From: Candidatus Omnitrophota bacterium
GTDB lineage: Bacteria > Omnitrophota > Gorgyraeia > Aquiviventales > Aquiviventaceae
Length of the DNA: 18,010 nt
Assembly: GCA_016193195.1 (NCBI GenBank)
Contig: JACPSQ010000068.1
Span: forward strand, 1 to 18,010
Direction: 5' to 3'
Both the position numbers and the translations under genes were made by a program. The notes under the pieces are model-generated. The model did not search any database. It worked only from the letters and a program-made list of their open reading frames with translations, and had not been told where the DNA came from. Within the stretch, counting starts at the first letter, position 1. Every line of letters begins with the position of its first letter. This document shows positions 6,698-14,901 of the stretch, piece after piece.

Positions 6698-7003
6698 CGA
6701 ACACCTGACTGATTTCTCGTTCGACCCCATCAGCAGCTTCCGTGCATCCCGAGCCACCGCGACCTCGGGTCAGGCGTTGATGTGGCGTCTGGTAGTCCAG
6801 CGACTCATGGACTCGTTCGGTCTCGTACCAAATGCGGTAGAGCTGCCAGCCGACTTGAGCTTCAGCCCGTGTCGCATAGTTGGTCCGATAGACCTCCTCA
6901 GTCTTGTAGTGCCCGAAGAAGCTCTCGATATAGGGCTTATCGTCGGGACACTGGATGCCCGCGTACTCCAGCGTGACACCAAGAGCCTTCGCCTTCACAC
7001 ACG
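6687..7003 (-). pseudogene. IS3-family transposase (OrfB) C-terminal fragment
   Basis: About 100 residues reading GVTLEYAGIQCPDDKPYIESFFGHYKTEEVYRTNYATRAEA, then YRIWYETERVHESLDYQTPHQRL. This is the end of an IS3-group DDE integrase core: the third catalytic acid is in IESFF and the terminal R-H-S-L-x-Y-x-TP block is typical. The N-terminal two thirds, with the first two acidic residues, and the small OrfA are missing; at about 7003 the frame passes directly into an Rhs fragment. The element is dead. Its 3' end overlaps the start of the lipoprotein gene. No terminal inverted repeat could be assigned. Confidence 0.85.
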
Positions 7004-7290
7004 GTGCCGTTCACCGTCTTCTCGATCCGCCTCCCGAGGGCATCGTAGCGGTAGGTGGCCACGGTGCCGTTGGGCAGGTCGAGCCGAACCAGTTGATTCT
7101 CCCCATCATAGGTGTAGGTGGTCACCTGGCCGGTGGTGCTCTCGGTCTTGCGCGTCAGGTTCCCGTTCGCGTCATACGTGTAGGTGAAGGCGTCGTCTTC
7201 GAGCAACCGGTTGGCGGGGTCGTGGACGTGGAGGGCCGAGCGGTGCGAGCTCCGCCGGTTGCCCACGGGGTCAGAAGTGTACGTGGAAAC
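7003..7290 (-). pseudogene. Orphan Rhs/YD-repeat fragment (tip remnant 3), cut by IS3
   Basis: The minus strand reads SDPVGNRRSSH, HDPANRLLEDDAFTYTYDANGNLTRK, TTYTYDGENQLVRLDLPNGTVATYRYDALGRRIEKTVNGTV, i.e. three YD repeats homologous to the main Rhs gene at about 10,380-10,640. At ERK-TVNGTV the homology ends in the IS3 transposase fragment, so the tip lost its RHS core end, toxin domain and partner gene. The upstream boundary falls at the same YD position as fragment 4. No independent start signal is evident. Confidence 0.85.
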
Positions 7291-7422
7291 CTCGAACGTT
7301 TTCGTCCTCAAATGCCTGTCCCTCCGTGCCAGCTACCGCGTGCCTGGCACCTTTCTTTCCGCCCTCACCGTCCGCGCAATTCAGTACGTGTCCCAGGAAT
7401 GCGGCCGGTCAATTCGGTCCCC

Positions 7423-7466
7423 GGAACTCCGTGGAACTCCTGAACTCCTGGAACTCCTGAATTCCC
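7423..7466. repeat. Short tandem GGAACTCCTG-type repeat
   Basis: The string holds four variants of GGAACTCC/GAACTCCTG in a row, between Rhs fragment 3 and the end of the partner gene at 7481. Around it (7290-7480) I see no gene; it also holds the palindrome GTGCCTGGCAC at 7340-7350. Confidence 0.5.
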
Positions 7467-7480
7467 GAGTTAGCCGTTCT

Positions 7481-8155
7481 TTAGGAGGATTTGGTTAGTA
7501 GTTTCCTCATAACTCGCTCTAGAGATTCAAATGTGAGGTCTCGTGAAATGAGATCCACGTAGCTTCTATCGTACCCCCTGAAGAATACGCTGGATGATCT
7601 GAGCGCCAGCTCGCAACCAAGTTGCGCGTCAACCTGAAGCTCGGGGAATCGCTGTCGTTTGTTGACAATGCGCTGGGTGGTTTCTGGCAATGCGCGTAAC
7701 TCCACCTGGATCGCGCAGTCGCCAGGAACACCGAGGCGCACGTAGAAGCCCATATCAAAGAGGCTACAATGCGCAACCCAGATGGCTTCTGCCAAATGAC
7801 CAAGGTCCTTCGTCACTGCACAGACATACTGGACGGCTGGGGGAACCATGTGAGGACTCAACGACACCCGATTGACTGTATAGAGGGTACCCCAAGCCTT
7901 AAAGCGCCGTTCGAGGTCTCGATACTCTTCCCCTTCGTCCCAAAGACAGTCCAGCATAATGTGGTTTCCCGCAGGGTTGAGTTCCCAGGCCATTGCCGCG
8001 ATTAAGTCGCTATGCTCACGGCGTCGCTCTCGAAGGAACGAGATTGGTTCGAGGCAAAAGAAGCGAAGTGGGACGGGCATTCTCTCGGTGACGGCAGGTG
8101 GCTCGACCTCACTGACTTTGAAATCGCCAATCTGAGTTATTTTCCCAATCGACAT
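7481..8155 (-). CDS. Putative immunity protein paired with the displaced Rhs tip
   Basis: 224 residues, soluble, no signal peptide or membrane segment. It starts MSIGKITQIGDFKVSEVEPP at ATG 8155, with AGGTAGG just upstream, and overlaps the last 19 bp of the Rhs tip gene; this tight overlap directly 3' of an Rhs C-terminal domain is the usual place of the cognate immunity gene. The middle contains WELNPAGNHIMLDCLWDEGEEYRDLERRF and the end RSYVDLISRDLTFESLERVMRKLL. I recognise no family, and immunity is inferred purely from position. GC content is lower than the YD core, like the toxin domain before it. Confidence 0.65.
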   Translation of the reverse strand: MSIGKITQIGDFKVSEVEPPAVTERMPVPLRFFCLEPISFLRERRREHSDLIAAMAWELNPAGNHIMLDCLWDEGEEYRDLERRFKAWGTLYTVNRVSLSPHMVPPAVQYVCAVTKDLGHLAEAIWVAHCSLFDMGFYVRLGVPGDCAIQVELRALPETTQRIVNKRQRFPELQVDAQLGCELALRSSSVFFRGYDRSYVDLISRDLTFESLERVMRKLLTKSS

Positions 8156-9129
8156 GCGTCACCTACCTTCTGTATCAGTTCCCGAGCAGCTTCGATTGCC
8201 TCCCGCCTCGCCCTCTCCGACATCCCGAGATGGACGGTCTTGTTCCCTTTCTGGACCGCAATGTGCCATTCTGGCCCTCGTCCTTTCGTAATCTCGTGGT
8301 AGTCAAGCGAGATGCGGGTTTTGGACTTCCGATGCACCACACCAAACACCACCCCCGGTTCTTGCCCGGTCGCAATGAACTGGAACTCTTTGCTCACATA
8401 CTTGCCAATCTGCCGGGCGGCTGCGGCACCGGCCTTGAAGGCAGTCCGAACCGCTGCTCGAGCCAAGACACCCGACTCGCCATGTGGATCCATGAGAAGC
8501 GTTGGGTTGTTGTTGACGTAGGTGTACCGAGCAAAGTTTTGAGGATTGCGAAGTAGTGGAGACACGTCGGCCTCTTTCTCAACCGCTTCCTCATCACTAA
8601 TGTAATCCTCCTCGCTAAATTCCCCGCGTGGAAGCACTGGATCCTCCTGCAAGAACCGCCCCGTCCGGGAATCGTAGTAGCGACTGCGGTAGTAATAGAG
8701 CCCGCTCTCGCAGTCATACTCCCTTCCCGTGAAGAGGAAGGGGTTCCCGTAGGCGGAGCAGGCGAGGGGGGCATCGTCGGGGGTGTCCATCCACCCATCC
8801 GGGCCGGGGCCGGTGATCGTGGGGGTGCCGAAGCTGTCGTAGGCATACCGCTCGGCCACCACCTTCCCCCGGCTGAAGCCACCGCCCACCTCCGAGACCA
8901 GGGTCGTGGGGGAGCCCAGGCCATCGGGCAGGAGGCGGTTGAGCGGCTCCCCGAAGCCCGTCCCATCGCGGAAGGGGTTGCAGTCGGCGTTGGTGTCGCG
9001 GAGGAAGATGAGCGGCTGATCGATCCCAGGGCCGTGGAAGACGACGTGGGTCTGGCAGTTGGTCGGGCCGCGGAAGATGGCAACGAGGTCCTCCTGGTCG
9101 TAGAGGTAGCGGGTGATCGTGCCGGCCAC
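8137..9129 (-). CDS. Displaced Rhs C-terminal tip with variable putative toxin domain
   Basis: 330 residues from GTG 9129; Rhs homology extends to about 9169 but the frame is closed by a TAA in the junction near 9187, so no authentic start is certain. The first 170 residues repeat the end of the main Rhs core (RYLYDQEDLVAIF, NADCNPFRDGTGFGEPLNRLLPDG, YGNPFLFTGREYDCESGLYYYRSRYYD, GRFLQEDP). About 160 residues of unrelated sequence follow: an acidic linker, RYTYVNNNPTLLMDPHG (end of the Rhs core), then GVLARAAVRTAFKAGAAAARQIGKY and a compact domain with TRISLDYHEITKGRGPEWHIAVQKG. The conserved-looking His/Trp/His pattern suggests a small nuclease-like toxin, but no family is assigned. The putative immunity gene overlaps its 3' end. 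It resembles orphan rhsCT modules that serve as donors for tip exchange. Confidence 0.78.
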   Translation of the reverse strand: MAGTITRYLYDQEDLVAIFRGPTNCQTHVVFHGPGIDQPLIFLRDTNADCNPFRDGTGFGEPLNRLLPDGLGSPTTLVSEVGGGFSRGKVVAERYAYDSFGTPTITGPGPDGWMDTPDDAPLACSAYGNPFLFTGREYDCESGLYYYRSRYYDSRTGRFLQEDPVLPRGEFSEEDYISDEEAVEKEADVSPLLRNPQNFARYTYVNNNPTLLMDPHGESGVLARAAVRTAFKAGAAAARQIGKYVSKEFQFIATGQEPGVVFGVVHRKSKTRISLDYHEITKGRGPEWHIAVQKGNKTVHLGMSERARREAIEAARELIQKVGDACRLGK

Positions 9130-9170
9130 GTCCTTCTCGATCCGGCGGCCCAGGGTATCGTAGCGGTGGA

Positions 9171-9207
9171 GGTTAGGCGTTACTATTTAGGACGCCTCCG
9201 GTTTTTT
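9171..9207 (+). terminator. Hairpin with T-run at the edge of the displaced tip
   Basis: GGAGG..GGCGT pairs with ACGCCTCC around TACTATTTAGG, followed by GGTTTTTT, a good intrinsic-terminator shape on the plus strand. It lies between the end of the 118-residue membrane protein gene and the broken 5' edge of the displaced Rhs tip. Its ACTATTTAG centre and right half resemble the right end of repeat copies 1 and 2. Confidence 0.5.
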
Positions 9208-9210
9208 ATG

Positions 9211-9567
9211 CTATCTGTGCATATGCTGGAAAATTTTTGCAATTTCGCCAGCAATGAGGAATGTCGCGAGATAGTGAACAGCTAGTAACGTACTGAGGAA
9301 CACGAGACACTTTTTGGAAGGACGCTCATGGGAAGCCAGCCAACTAATTACGCTTCCAACGATTGAATAGTAAGCAACAAACCACGTCCATAGTGGAACT
9401 GGAATTGGAATTTTCCACGACAAATAAACCGGTAATGCACTCGAAAGAAACAGGACGCCAACATTAGGAAACTGTTCCGCCAACCAAAAAAAGATCAAAC
9501 CGACCACTAGACCTCCAACCAAACCTACCAGAGCAATTCTGTTGGTGGCGATCTGTCCAGCTGACAT
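9211..9567 (-). CDS. Small four-helix membrane protein, putative partner of the main Rhs tip
   Basis: 118 residues with four hydrophobic segments (about 11-31, 33-50, 57-77, 87-108), such as LVGLVGGLVVGLIFFWLA and CLVFLSTLLAVHYLATFLIAG. ATG 9567 has AGGAGAG upstream and lies inside the end of the Rhs tip gene, a 43-bp overlap. The position right after the variable C-terminus suggests an immunity role, and a membrane-embedded immunity protein would imply a membrane- or periplasm-acting toxin; this is inference. No family recognised. The gene is clearly AT-richer (45-50% GC in sampled stretches) than the Rhs core. Confidence 0.65.
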   Translation of the reverse strand: MSAGQIATNRIALVGLVGGLVVGLIFFWLAEQFPNVGVLFLSSALPVYLSWKIPIPVPLWTWFVAYYSIVGSVISWLASHERPSKKCLVFLSTLLAVHYLATFLIAGEIAKIFQHMHR

Positions 9568-10326
9568 TGCGCTCTCTCCTGTTGTCGCTTCGCTTCCTCC
9601 ATAATTGCTTCTTCGAGCCTCTTTACGATATCTTTTTCCTGTGGGCTACCTGTCCTTTCCACCTCGTCTTTGATCCGTTGACCTATGTCCTTCAGGGTTT
9701 CTCCCTGAGTATGGGGGTCACGAAGCCGGTTTAACTCTTTTAGCCTAACCTCATCCGCAAACTTCTCGGCAGCAAAGTTCAGCTCTTCATCGCTGAACCG
9801 ATCACCAAAGCGAGTGGAAAATTCCTGCTTCACCCTATCTCTGGTTTCGCTCCACGCCGGGTTTGGAAATGGTCCGAGTTTTCTCGGCAACAACCCTAGC
9901 GGATCAGTAAGATTCACAGGATTATTCGTAACATAAGGGTAGGCATTTGCTGAGACAAAGAACCCCAGTGGATCCTCCTGCAGGAACGTCCCGGTGTGGG
10001 GATCGTAGTACCGCGCCCGCATATAGATCAACCCCGACTCACAGTCGTACTCCCTTCCGGTAAAGAGGAAGGGGTTGCCGAAGGCGGAGCAGGCGATGGG
10101 GGTGTCATCGGGGGTGTCCATCCACCCATCGGGGCCGGGGCCGAGGATCGTCGGCGTCCCGAAGCTGTCGTAGGTGTAGCGTTCGGCCACCACCTGCCCC
10201 CGGCTGAAGCCGCCGCCCACCTCCGAGACGAGGACCGTGGGGGAGCCCAGGCCATCGGGCAGGAGGCGGTTGAGCGGCTCCCCGAAGCCCGTCCCATCGC
10301 GGAAGGGGTTGCAGTCGGCGTTGGTG
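9525..10326 (-). pseudogene. Rhs C-terminal tip of the main gene, out of frame
   Basis: In-frame Rhs sequence resumes here after a frame break at about 10,326: TNADCNPFRDGTGFGEPLNRLLPDG, RYTYDSFGTPTILGPGPDGWMD, GNPFLFTGREYDCESGLIYMRARYYDPHTGTFLQEDPLGF, NAYPYVTNNPVNLTDPLGL (the end of the Rhs core). About 125 residues of variable, highly charged and helical sequence follow (PRKLGPFPNPAWSETRDRVK, FGDRFSDEELNFAAEKFADE, KRLEEAIMEEAKRQQERAQC). I recognise no toxin family in that domain. Because of a 77-nt deletion relative to the displaced tip, the domain cannot be reached from the upstream frame without a shift. The open frame nominally extends to 10664 but is out of register there. Confidence 0.8.
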
Positions 10327-13300
10327 GAAGACGGCGACGAGAACCTCCTGGTCGTAGAGGTAGCGGGTGAGGACCCCGGCCACGTCCTTCTCGATCCGAC
10401 GGCCCAGGGCATCGTAGCGGTAGGCGGCGAAGGTGCCATCCGGGAGGTCGATGCGGGTGAGCTGGTTCTCGACGTCGTAGGTGTAGGTCGTGGTGGCGCC
10501 AGTCGTCTTGTCGGTTTTGCCTGTCCGGTTCCCATTGGCGTTGTAGGTGTAGAGGAAGGTCGCATCTTCCAGCAGCCGGTTGGCGGGGTCGTGGCGGTGG
10601 GTGGAGGATAGGTGGGAGCTGAGGCGGTTGCCCACCGCATCGTAGGTAAAGGCCTCCGGCACAAGGCCGCTGGGGGCTGGGTGGGTCGCCCCGGTGAGGC
10701 GGTTGAGGGCGTCGTAGGTGTAGGTGTGGAGGCCCACGCGGTCGGTGAGGCTCGTCCGGTTGCCGAGCCGGTCGTAGCGGTACTCCGCCCAGGTCACATC
10801 TTCAAACAATCCTCTGGGCAGCGCCTGCCCCTGGATCGTCGTGAGCTGACTGGCGTCGTCATAGGCCAGCAGGATCCGAGCCCCGCTGGGGCTGATCTGC
10901 GTGACGCGGCTGAGGAGGTCATACGCAAAGGTGGCGCCGAAGCCATCCCGGCTCAACATGTTGACAAGGCGGTTGAGGCCATCGTAGACGTAGCCGACGC
11001 CTCCACATTGGGGACACGACATGCCCTGGCGGTTGCCCGTCGGGGTAGAGGAATACTCGATCGTCGTCGCCGGCTGCACCACGGCCGGATCGCCGGGCTC
11101 GCCGGTCGTGGCCGTGATAAGGCGGCCCGCCGAGTCGTACTCATAGGTGAGCTTGCTGTCGGCATCCTGCACCAGTGTAAGGTTGCCCAGCGAGTCGTAG
11201 GCGTAGGTCACGGTGTCCTGGGGCAGTCCAGTGGCATCGGTGAGGCGCTTCGTCTTCAACTGGTTGGCGGCGTCGTAGAGAAAGTGGATGGTCTGACCCT
11301 TGGCATCGAGGACCTGGGCGAGGTTGCGACTCAGGTCATAGAAGAACTGCTGGGTCTGGCTGACCGGATTCATCGTGCTCGTGAGCTGGTTGAGGCTATC
11401 GTAGGTGAACTGGGTGGCCTGGAGCTTGGCATCCGTGACGCGGGTGAGATTGCTGGCCTCGTCGTAGGCGTAGCGGGTCAGCCCGCCGGCGGGATCGGCC
11501 ACAGCGGTGAGGCGGTTGAGGCCATCGTAGGTGAAGGTCGTCGTGCGGCTGGCGGCATCGGTGGACGTCACGACGTTACCCGCCGCATCATAGCCTAGAC
11601 TGGTCGCGCGGCTGAGCTGGTCGGTGGTGGTGAGGAGATTACCGGTGAGGGCATCATAGGCGAAGCGCACCTGATGGTCGTCCGGGATCGCCGGGGTGGC
11701 GGTGCCGAGCGCATCGGTGATGGTCGTGACCAGGCCGCGGCTGTCGTAGGTGAAGGCGGTCACCTGGCCAAGGTGGTCGATGATCCGCAGCGGGTTGCCC
11801 TGGGCGTCGTGCTCGATCCTCGTCGTGCAGCCGGAGGGGCAGTCATGCTGGAGTGGATCGAGCAGGCTGTCGCGCCGGGCGTCAATGATCTTCGTCACCT
11901 GGCTGAAGCGCGGGTCATAGGCGAACCGCGTGACGAGTGGGAAGAACGACGCACTGGAGCGAGGGTCAATGAGCCGATGGATGTGGAAGATCAAGTTGCC
12001 GCGGCTGTCGTAGAGCATGGTGGTCTGCGCGCCGTCGGGCTGTGTGACCCGAACCGGCAGGCCGTTGACGTCCCGTTGGATGATCGTGGTCCGGCCCAGC
12101 GGATCGACCAGTTTGGTGGGCGCGCCGAAGGCGTCGGTGGCCACTCGAGTGGTGTTCCCGCGGCCGTCCTCGAAGATCGACAGCGGCGGCTGGACGGGCG
12201 GAGCCGGGTTCTCCGGCGTGCCCACACCGGCCGGCAGCGTGTTGATCAGGCCTTGCGTCTCGGCGGGTGTAAACCGCCGGATCTCGCGCTGACTGCTCAC
12301 GGCACCGGTCACCGCATCAAAGACGGGTCGTTCTGGCAGGACCGCTTCAGCGACACGGCCAAAGGCGTCGTACACGTAGTCGGTCGTCACGCCCCGCTCG
12401 TTGGTCTGGCTCGTCATGCGGTGCTCGCCATCGTACGTGAACTCCCGGGTCGTGCCGTCGGGGTTGGTGAGCCGGCGCACATCGCCACGGCCATCGAGCA
12501 CCACCTGGGTCGCCCGCCCGCTGGAATCGGTGAGGGCGGCTAACTGCCCGGCCGCGTTGTAGACGAGGTCGAACGCGGCCTGACCCGGCATCTCAACGCG
12601 GATCAGCCGATCCTGCGCGTCATACACATAGCGGGTCTCGTTGCCGTTGCGGTCGAGGGTCTGCGTGTGCAGTCCGCGCGCGTCAAAACGGAACTGCGTG
12701 CCATCCGTCAACTGACGGGTGTACGTGCCGTCCGGGTGCTTGCGGAGTTGCGAGAACTCTCCGGGCAGTCCGCTGAAGACTTGATCCGGGTCGCCCCGGC
12801 GGTCGTCGAACTCGCCCAGCACGAGTCCCACGGGCTGGAACCCAACCGGGAATTCCCGGTGGCGCGCAAAGGTGCCGTCCCCGTTGCCCGACAAGAATGA
12901 AATGCTCCCAGCCCCCTGATTGGTCACGGCCAGGTCGTGGACGCCATCTTGGTTCACATCACCGATCGCCAGGGCACTGGGTCCCTGCCCCGTGGGCAGG
13001 CTGGGCAGTGGCTGGAAGGTTGCCGGCCCGGTGGCGAGGAGGACGGTAACGGTGTTACGGTCATCCACGACCACGAGGTCCGGCCGGCTATCTCCATTGA
13101 TATCGCTGACCGCGAGGGCGCTAGGCCGACCGCCGAGCGGGATGGGCTGCGCAGGCTGGAACGTCCCATCGCCCCGGCCGAGCAGCAGCGACAGCGCGAA
13201 ATCGATACGATTGGCGACCACGAGATCGAGGAAGGTATCGGCGTTGACATCCCCAAGCACAGCCGCCGTGGGTGTCCGGCCAACCACCGGACTGGCCGCC

Positions 13301-14901
13301 GGCTGGAAGGTCCCATCGCCGACCCCCACCAGGATGGCAGCCGTCTGCGGGCCCTCGTTCACCGAGCCGGCGTTGCCGACCACCATATCCAGGATGCCAT
13401 CGCCGGTCAGGTCTCCCACGGCCATCGTCGAGGGCCCATGCCCGGTCGCCGTGACCCGCTTTGGCTGAAAGGTCCCATCGCCCTGCCCCAGCAGGATGGC
13501 CACGGTGTTGGCTGACTGACTCACTACGGCCAGGTCGTCGTGGCCATCGCGGTTGAAGTCCGCCACGCTAACCAGCACCAGCGTGGACTCGACCGCGATC
13601 CGTTGCGCGGCGGCGAAGACGGCACGCCCTTGGCCGAAGAGGAGAGCCACTTCGCCCGTGCGGCTGAGTGTCACGGCCAGATCCTGCCGGCCGTCTTCGT
13701 TGAAGTCGCCAGCGGCCATCCAGGAGGGGCTAGTGCTGGGTGAGGGCGGATCGGTGAGGCCCAGGACGAAGCGCTGCAGCGGCTGGAAGGTGCCATCGCC
13801 GTGGCCGGAAAGCACCAGCACGTCATCGATCGAGGAGCTCACGGTGGCCAGATCCGCCTGGGGCCCTCGACGAAAGACGGCCGCCGAGCCGTCCCCATCG
13901 GTCACAAGGAGCGTCCCGTCCGGCTGCGGATAGAGCCGCTGCAGGCCTTCGAGACTCCACCCGGCTCCAAACGGTGAGGCGCGCTCGTTGATGAGAATGG
14001 CGCGGCTGGCGACTTGGGTGGTCAGCATCGAGCGGCCGATGGCAGGCAACCCTGTTCCCTCCAACGTAGCGGCGTAGTCATTGGAGAGCGCAACCGTGTA
14101 GGGATAGGCGCCGGTCGGCACCAGCTCCCCACGGGCGTTCTGGCCATCCCACAGGACGGCCTGCCGAAGCGGCCCACTCGCGCCCTGGAAGCTGGCGGTC
14201 ATCAAGCGGCCTTCGATTTGAATCGTCGCGGAGGTCGTCGCTGGGATGAGGGGCGAAGCGGGATCTCCCGTACTCAGCGTGTAATCCGTGCCGAGGAGCA
14301 CAGATGGGCTGGCCGTGGAGGAGTGATAGATGAACGTCAACGCCTGGCTTGTCCCGAGCGTGTGGAGGCTCGGTAGACTGTGCGACTCGCTGAGCCTGCC
14401 CGAGGCGAGGCAGACCGCTGATTGATCGCGGACCTCGCAGCCTTTGCCAGGATCCTGCGCTTCTGACGTGGTCGGAGTCGGCTGCTGGGGGTTTTCCGTA
14501 CGAACCGGCAGGATCCTCTTGAGCCAGAGGCAGTACCAACAGAAGAAGCGGATGATGCGAAACTCAATCCATTGGCCGTCGACGGTCACCCGTCCCGGGT
14601 CCACGTCCTGCCACTCCTGGCCGTCTTCGTGCCAGAGCTGCAGGTTGACCGGCGTGCCGGGCGGCACGCCCAGGGTATTGCGCACGCGCAGGGTGGCCGG
14701 CGTGTTGAATGTCGTAAAGCGCGGCTCGAAATAGACCGCCGTGCCAGAGCTGCAGGTTGACCGGCGTGCCGGGCGGCACGCCCAGGGTATTGCGCACGCG
14801 CAGGGTGGCCGGCGTGTTGAATGTCGTAAAGCGCGGCTCGAAATAGACCGCCGCGAGATGGCCCTGGCCGTCTTCCAGCGGCCCGGGCAGTTGGCGCTCA
14901 T
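10105..14901 (-). CDS. Rhs/YD-repeat protein, main body (FG-GAP and YD repeats); middle piece of a broken gene
   Basis: The authentic part is about 10,327-14,740; the first 56 residues (14,901-14,735) and the last 70 (10,326-10,105) are out-of-frame readthrough. Order: end of the ZU5-like region; a 250-residue stretch typical of giant Rhs N-termini (SLPSLHTLGTSQALTFIYHSS, GAYPYTVALSNDYA, SPFGAGWSLEGLQRLY); at about residues 360-700 six FG-GAP/VCBS repeats (FNEDGRQDLAV, FNRDGHDDLAV, LTGDGILDMVV, VNADTFLDLVV, INGDSRPDLVV, VNQDGVHDLAV) and a decayed seventh; at about 720-1525 a long run of YD repeats (FTYDSRGLVTTITDALG, YRYDALGRRIEKDV). YD repeats form a hollow shell that encloses the C-terminal toxin. 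Removing one copy of the 112-bp duplication joins it in frame to the upstream piece. Confidence 0.9.
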   Translation of the reverse strand: MSANCPGRWKTARAISRRSISSRALRHSTRRPPCACAIPWACRPARRSTCSSGTAVYFEPRFTTFNTPATLRVRNTLGVPPGTPVNLQLWHEDGQEWQDVDPGRVTVDGQWIEFRIIRFFCWYCLWLKRILPVRTENPQQPTPTTSEAQDPGKGCEVRDQSAVCLASGRLSESHSLPSLHTLGTSQALTFIYHSSTASPSVLLGTDYTLSTGDPASPLIPATTSATIQIEGRLMTASFQGASGPLRQAVLWDGQNARGELVPTGAYPYTVALSNDYAATLEGTGLPAIGRSMLTTQVASRAILINERASPFGAGWSLEGLQRLYPQPDGTLLVTDGDGSAAVFRRGPQADLATVSSSIDDVLVLSGHGDGTFQPLQRFVLGLTDPPSPSTSPSWMAAGDFNEDGRQDLAVTLSRTGEVALLFGQGRAVFAAAQRIAVESTLVLVSVADFNRDGHDDLAVVSQSANTVAILLGQGDGTFQPKRVTATGHGPSTMAVGDLTGDGILDMVVGNAGSVNEGPQTAAILVGVGDGTFQPAASPVVGRTPTAAVLGDVNADTFLDLVVANRIDFALSLLLGRGDGTFQPAQPIPLGGRPSALAVSDINGDSRPDLVVVDDRNTVTVLLATGPATFQPLPSLPTGQGPSALAIGDVNQDGVHDLAVTNQGAGSISFLSGNGDGTFARHREFPVGFQPVGLVLGEFDDRRGDPDQVFSGLPGEFSQLRKHPDGTYTRQLTDGTQFRFDARGLHTQTLDRNGNETRYVYDAQDRLIRVEMPGQAAFDLVYNAAGQLAALTDSSGRATQVVLDGRGDVRRLTNPDGTTREFTYDGEHRMTSQTNERGVTTDYVYDAFGRVAEAVLPERPVFDAVTGAVSSQREIRRFTPAETQGLINTLPAGVGTPENPAPPVQPPLSIFEDGRGNTTRVATDAFGAPTKLVDPLGRTTIIQRDVNGLPVRVTQPDGAQTTMLYDSRGNLIFHIHRLIDPRSSASFFPLVTRFAYDPRFSQVTKIIDARRDSLLDPLQHDCPSGCTTRIEHDAQGNPLRIIDHLGQVTAFTYDSRGLVTTITDALGTATPAIPDDHQVRFAYDALTGNLLTTTDQLSRATSLGYDAAGNVVTSTDAASRTTTFTYDGLNRLTAVADPAGGLTRYAYDEASNLTRVTDAKLQATQFTYDSLNQLTSTMNPVSQTQQFFYDLSRNLAQVLDAKGQTIHFLYDAANQLKTKRLTDATGLPQDTVTYAYDSLGNLTLVQDADSKLTYEYDSAGRLITATTGEPGDPAVVQPATTIEYSSTPTGNRQGMSCPQCGGVGYVYDGLNRLVNMLSRDGFGATFAYDLLSRVTQISPSGARILLAYDDASQLTTIQGQALPRGLFEDVTWAEYRYDRLGNRTSLTDRVGLHTYTYDALNRLTGATHPAPSGLVPEAFTYDAVGNRLSSHLSSTHRHDPANRLLEDATFLYTYNANGNRTGKTDKTTGATTTYTYDVENQLTRIDLPDGTFAAYRYDALGRRIEKDVAGVLTRYLYDQEVLVAVFHQRRLQPLPRWDGLRGAAQPPPARWPGLPHGPRLGGGRRLQPGAGGGRTLHLRQLRDADDPRPRPRWVDGHPR
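12790..13830 (-). other. FG-GAP (VCBS) repeat block inside the Rhs protein
   Basis: Six Ca-binding-type loops with the pattern D-x-N/T-x-D-G-xx-D-L spaced about 50-60 residues apart, each followed by a GDGTFQP-like strand turn. This predicts one beta-propeller, a likely adhesion or shell-plug module, between the N-terminal Ig-like part and the YD shell. Confidence 0.85.

Noticed and set aside
6770..6982. Alternative minus-strand frame over the IS3 fragment as programmed-frameshift OrfA
   Set aside because: It is an Arg/Ser-rich shadow of the transposase frame without OrfA helix-turn-helix features.
9171..9180. GTTAGGC resembling an integron attC core site
   Set aside because: No matching RYYYAAC partner at attC spacing, no integrase, and the motif is part of a simple terminator-like hairpin.
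9525..10664. A single intact 379-residue protein
   Set aside because: Upstream of about 10,326 this frame is out of register with the Rhs protein and gives Pro/Thr-rich nonsense; only the 9525-10,326 part is real.
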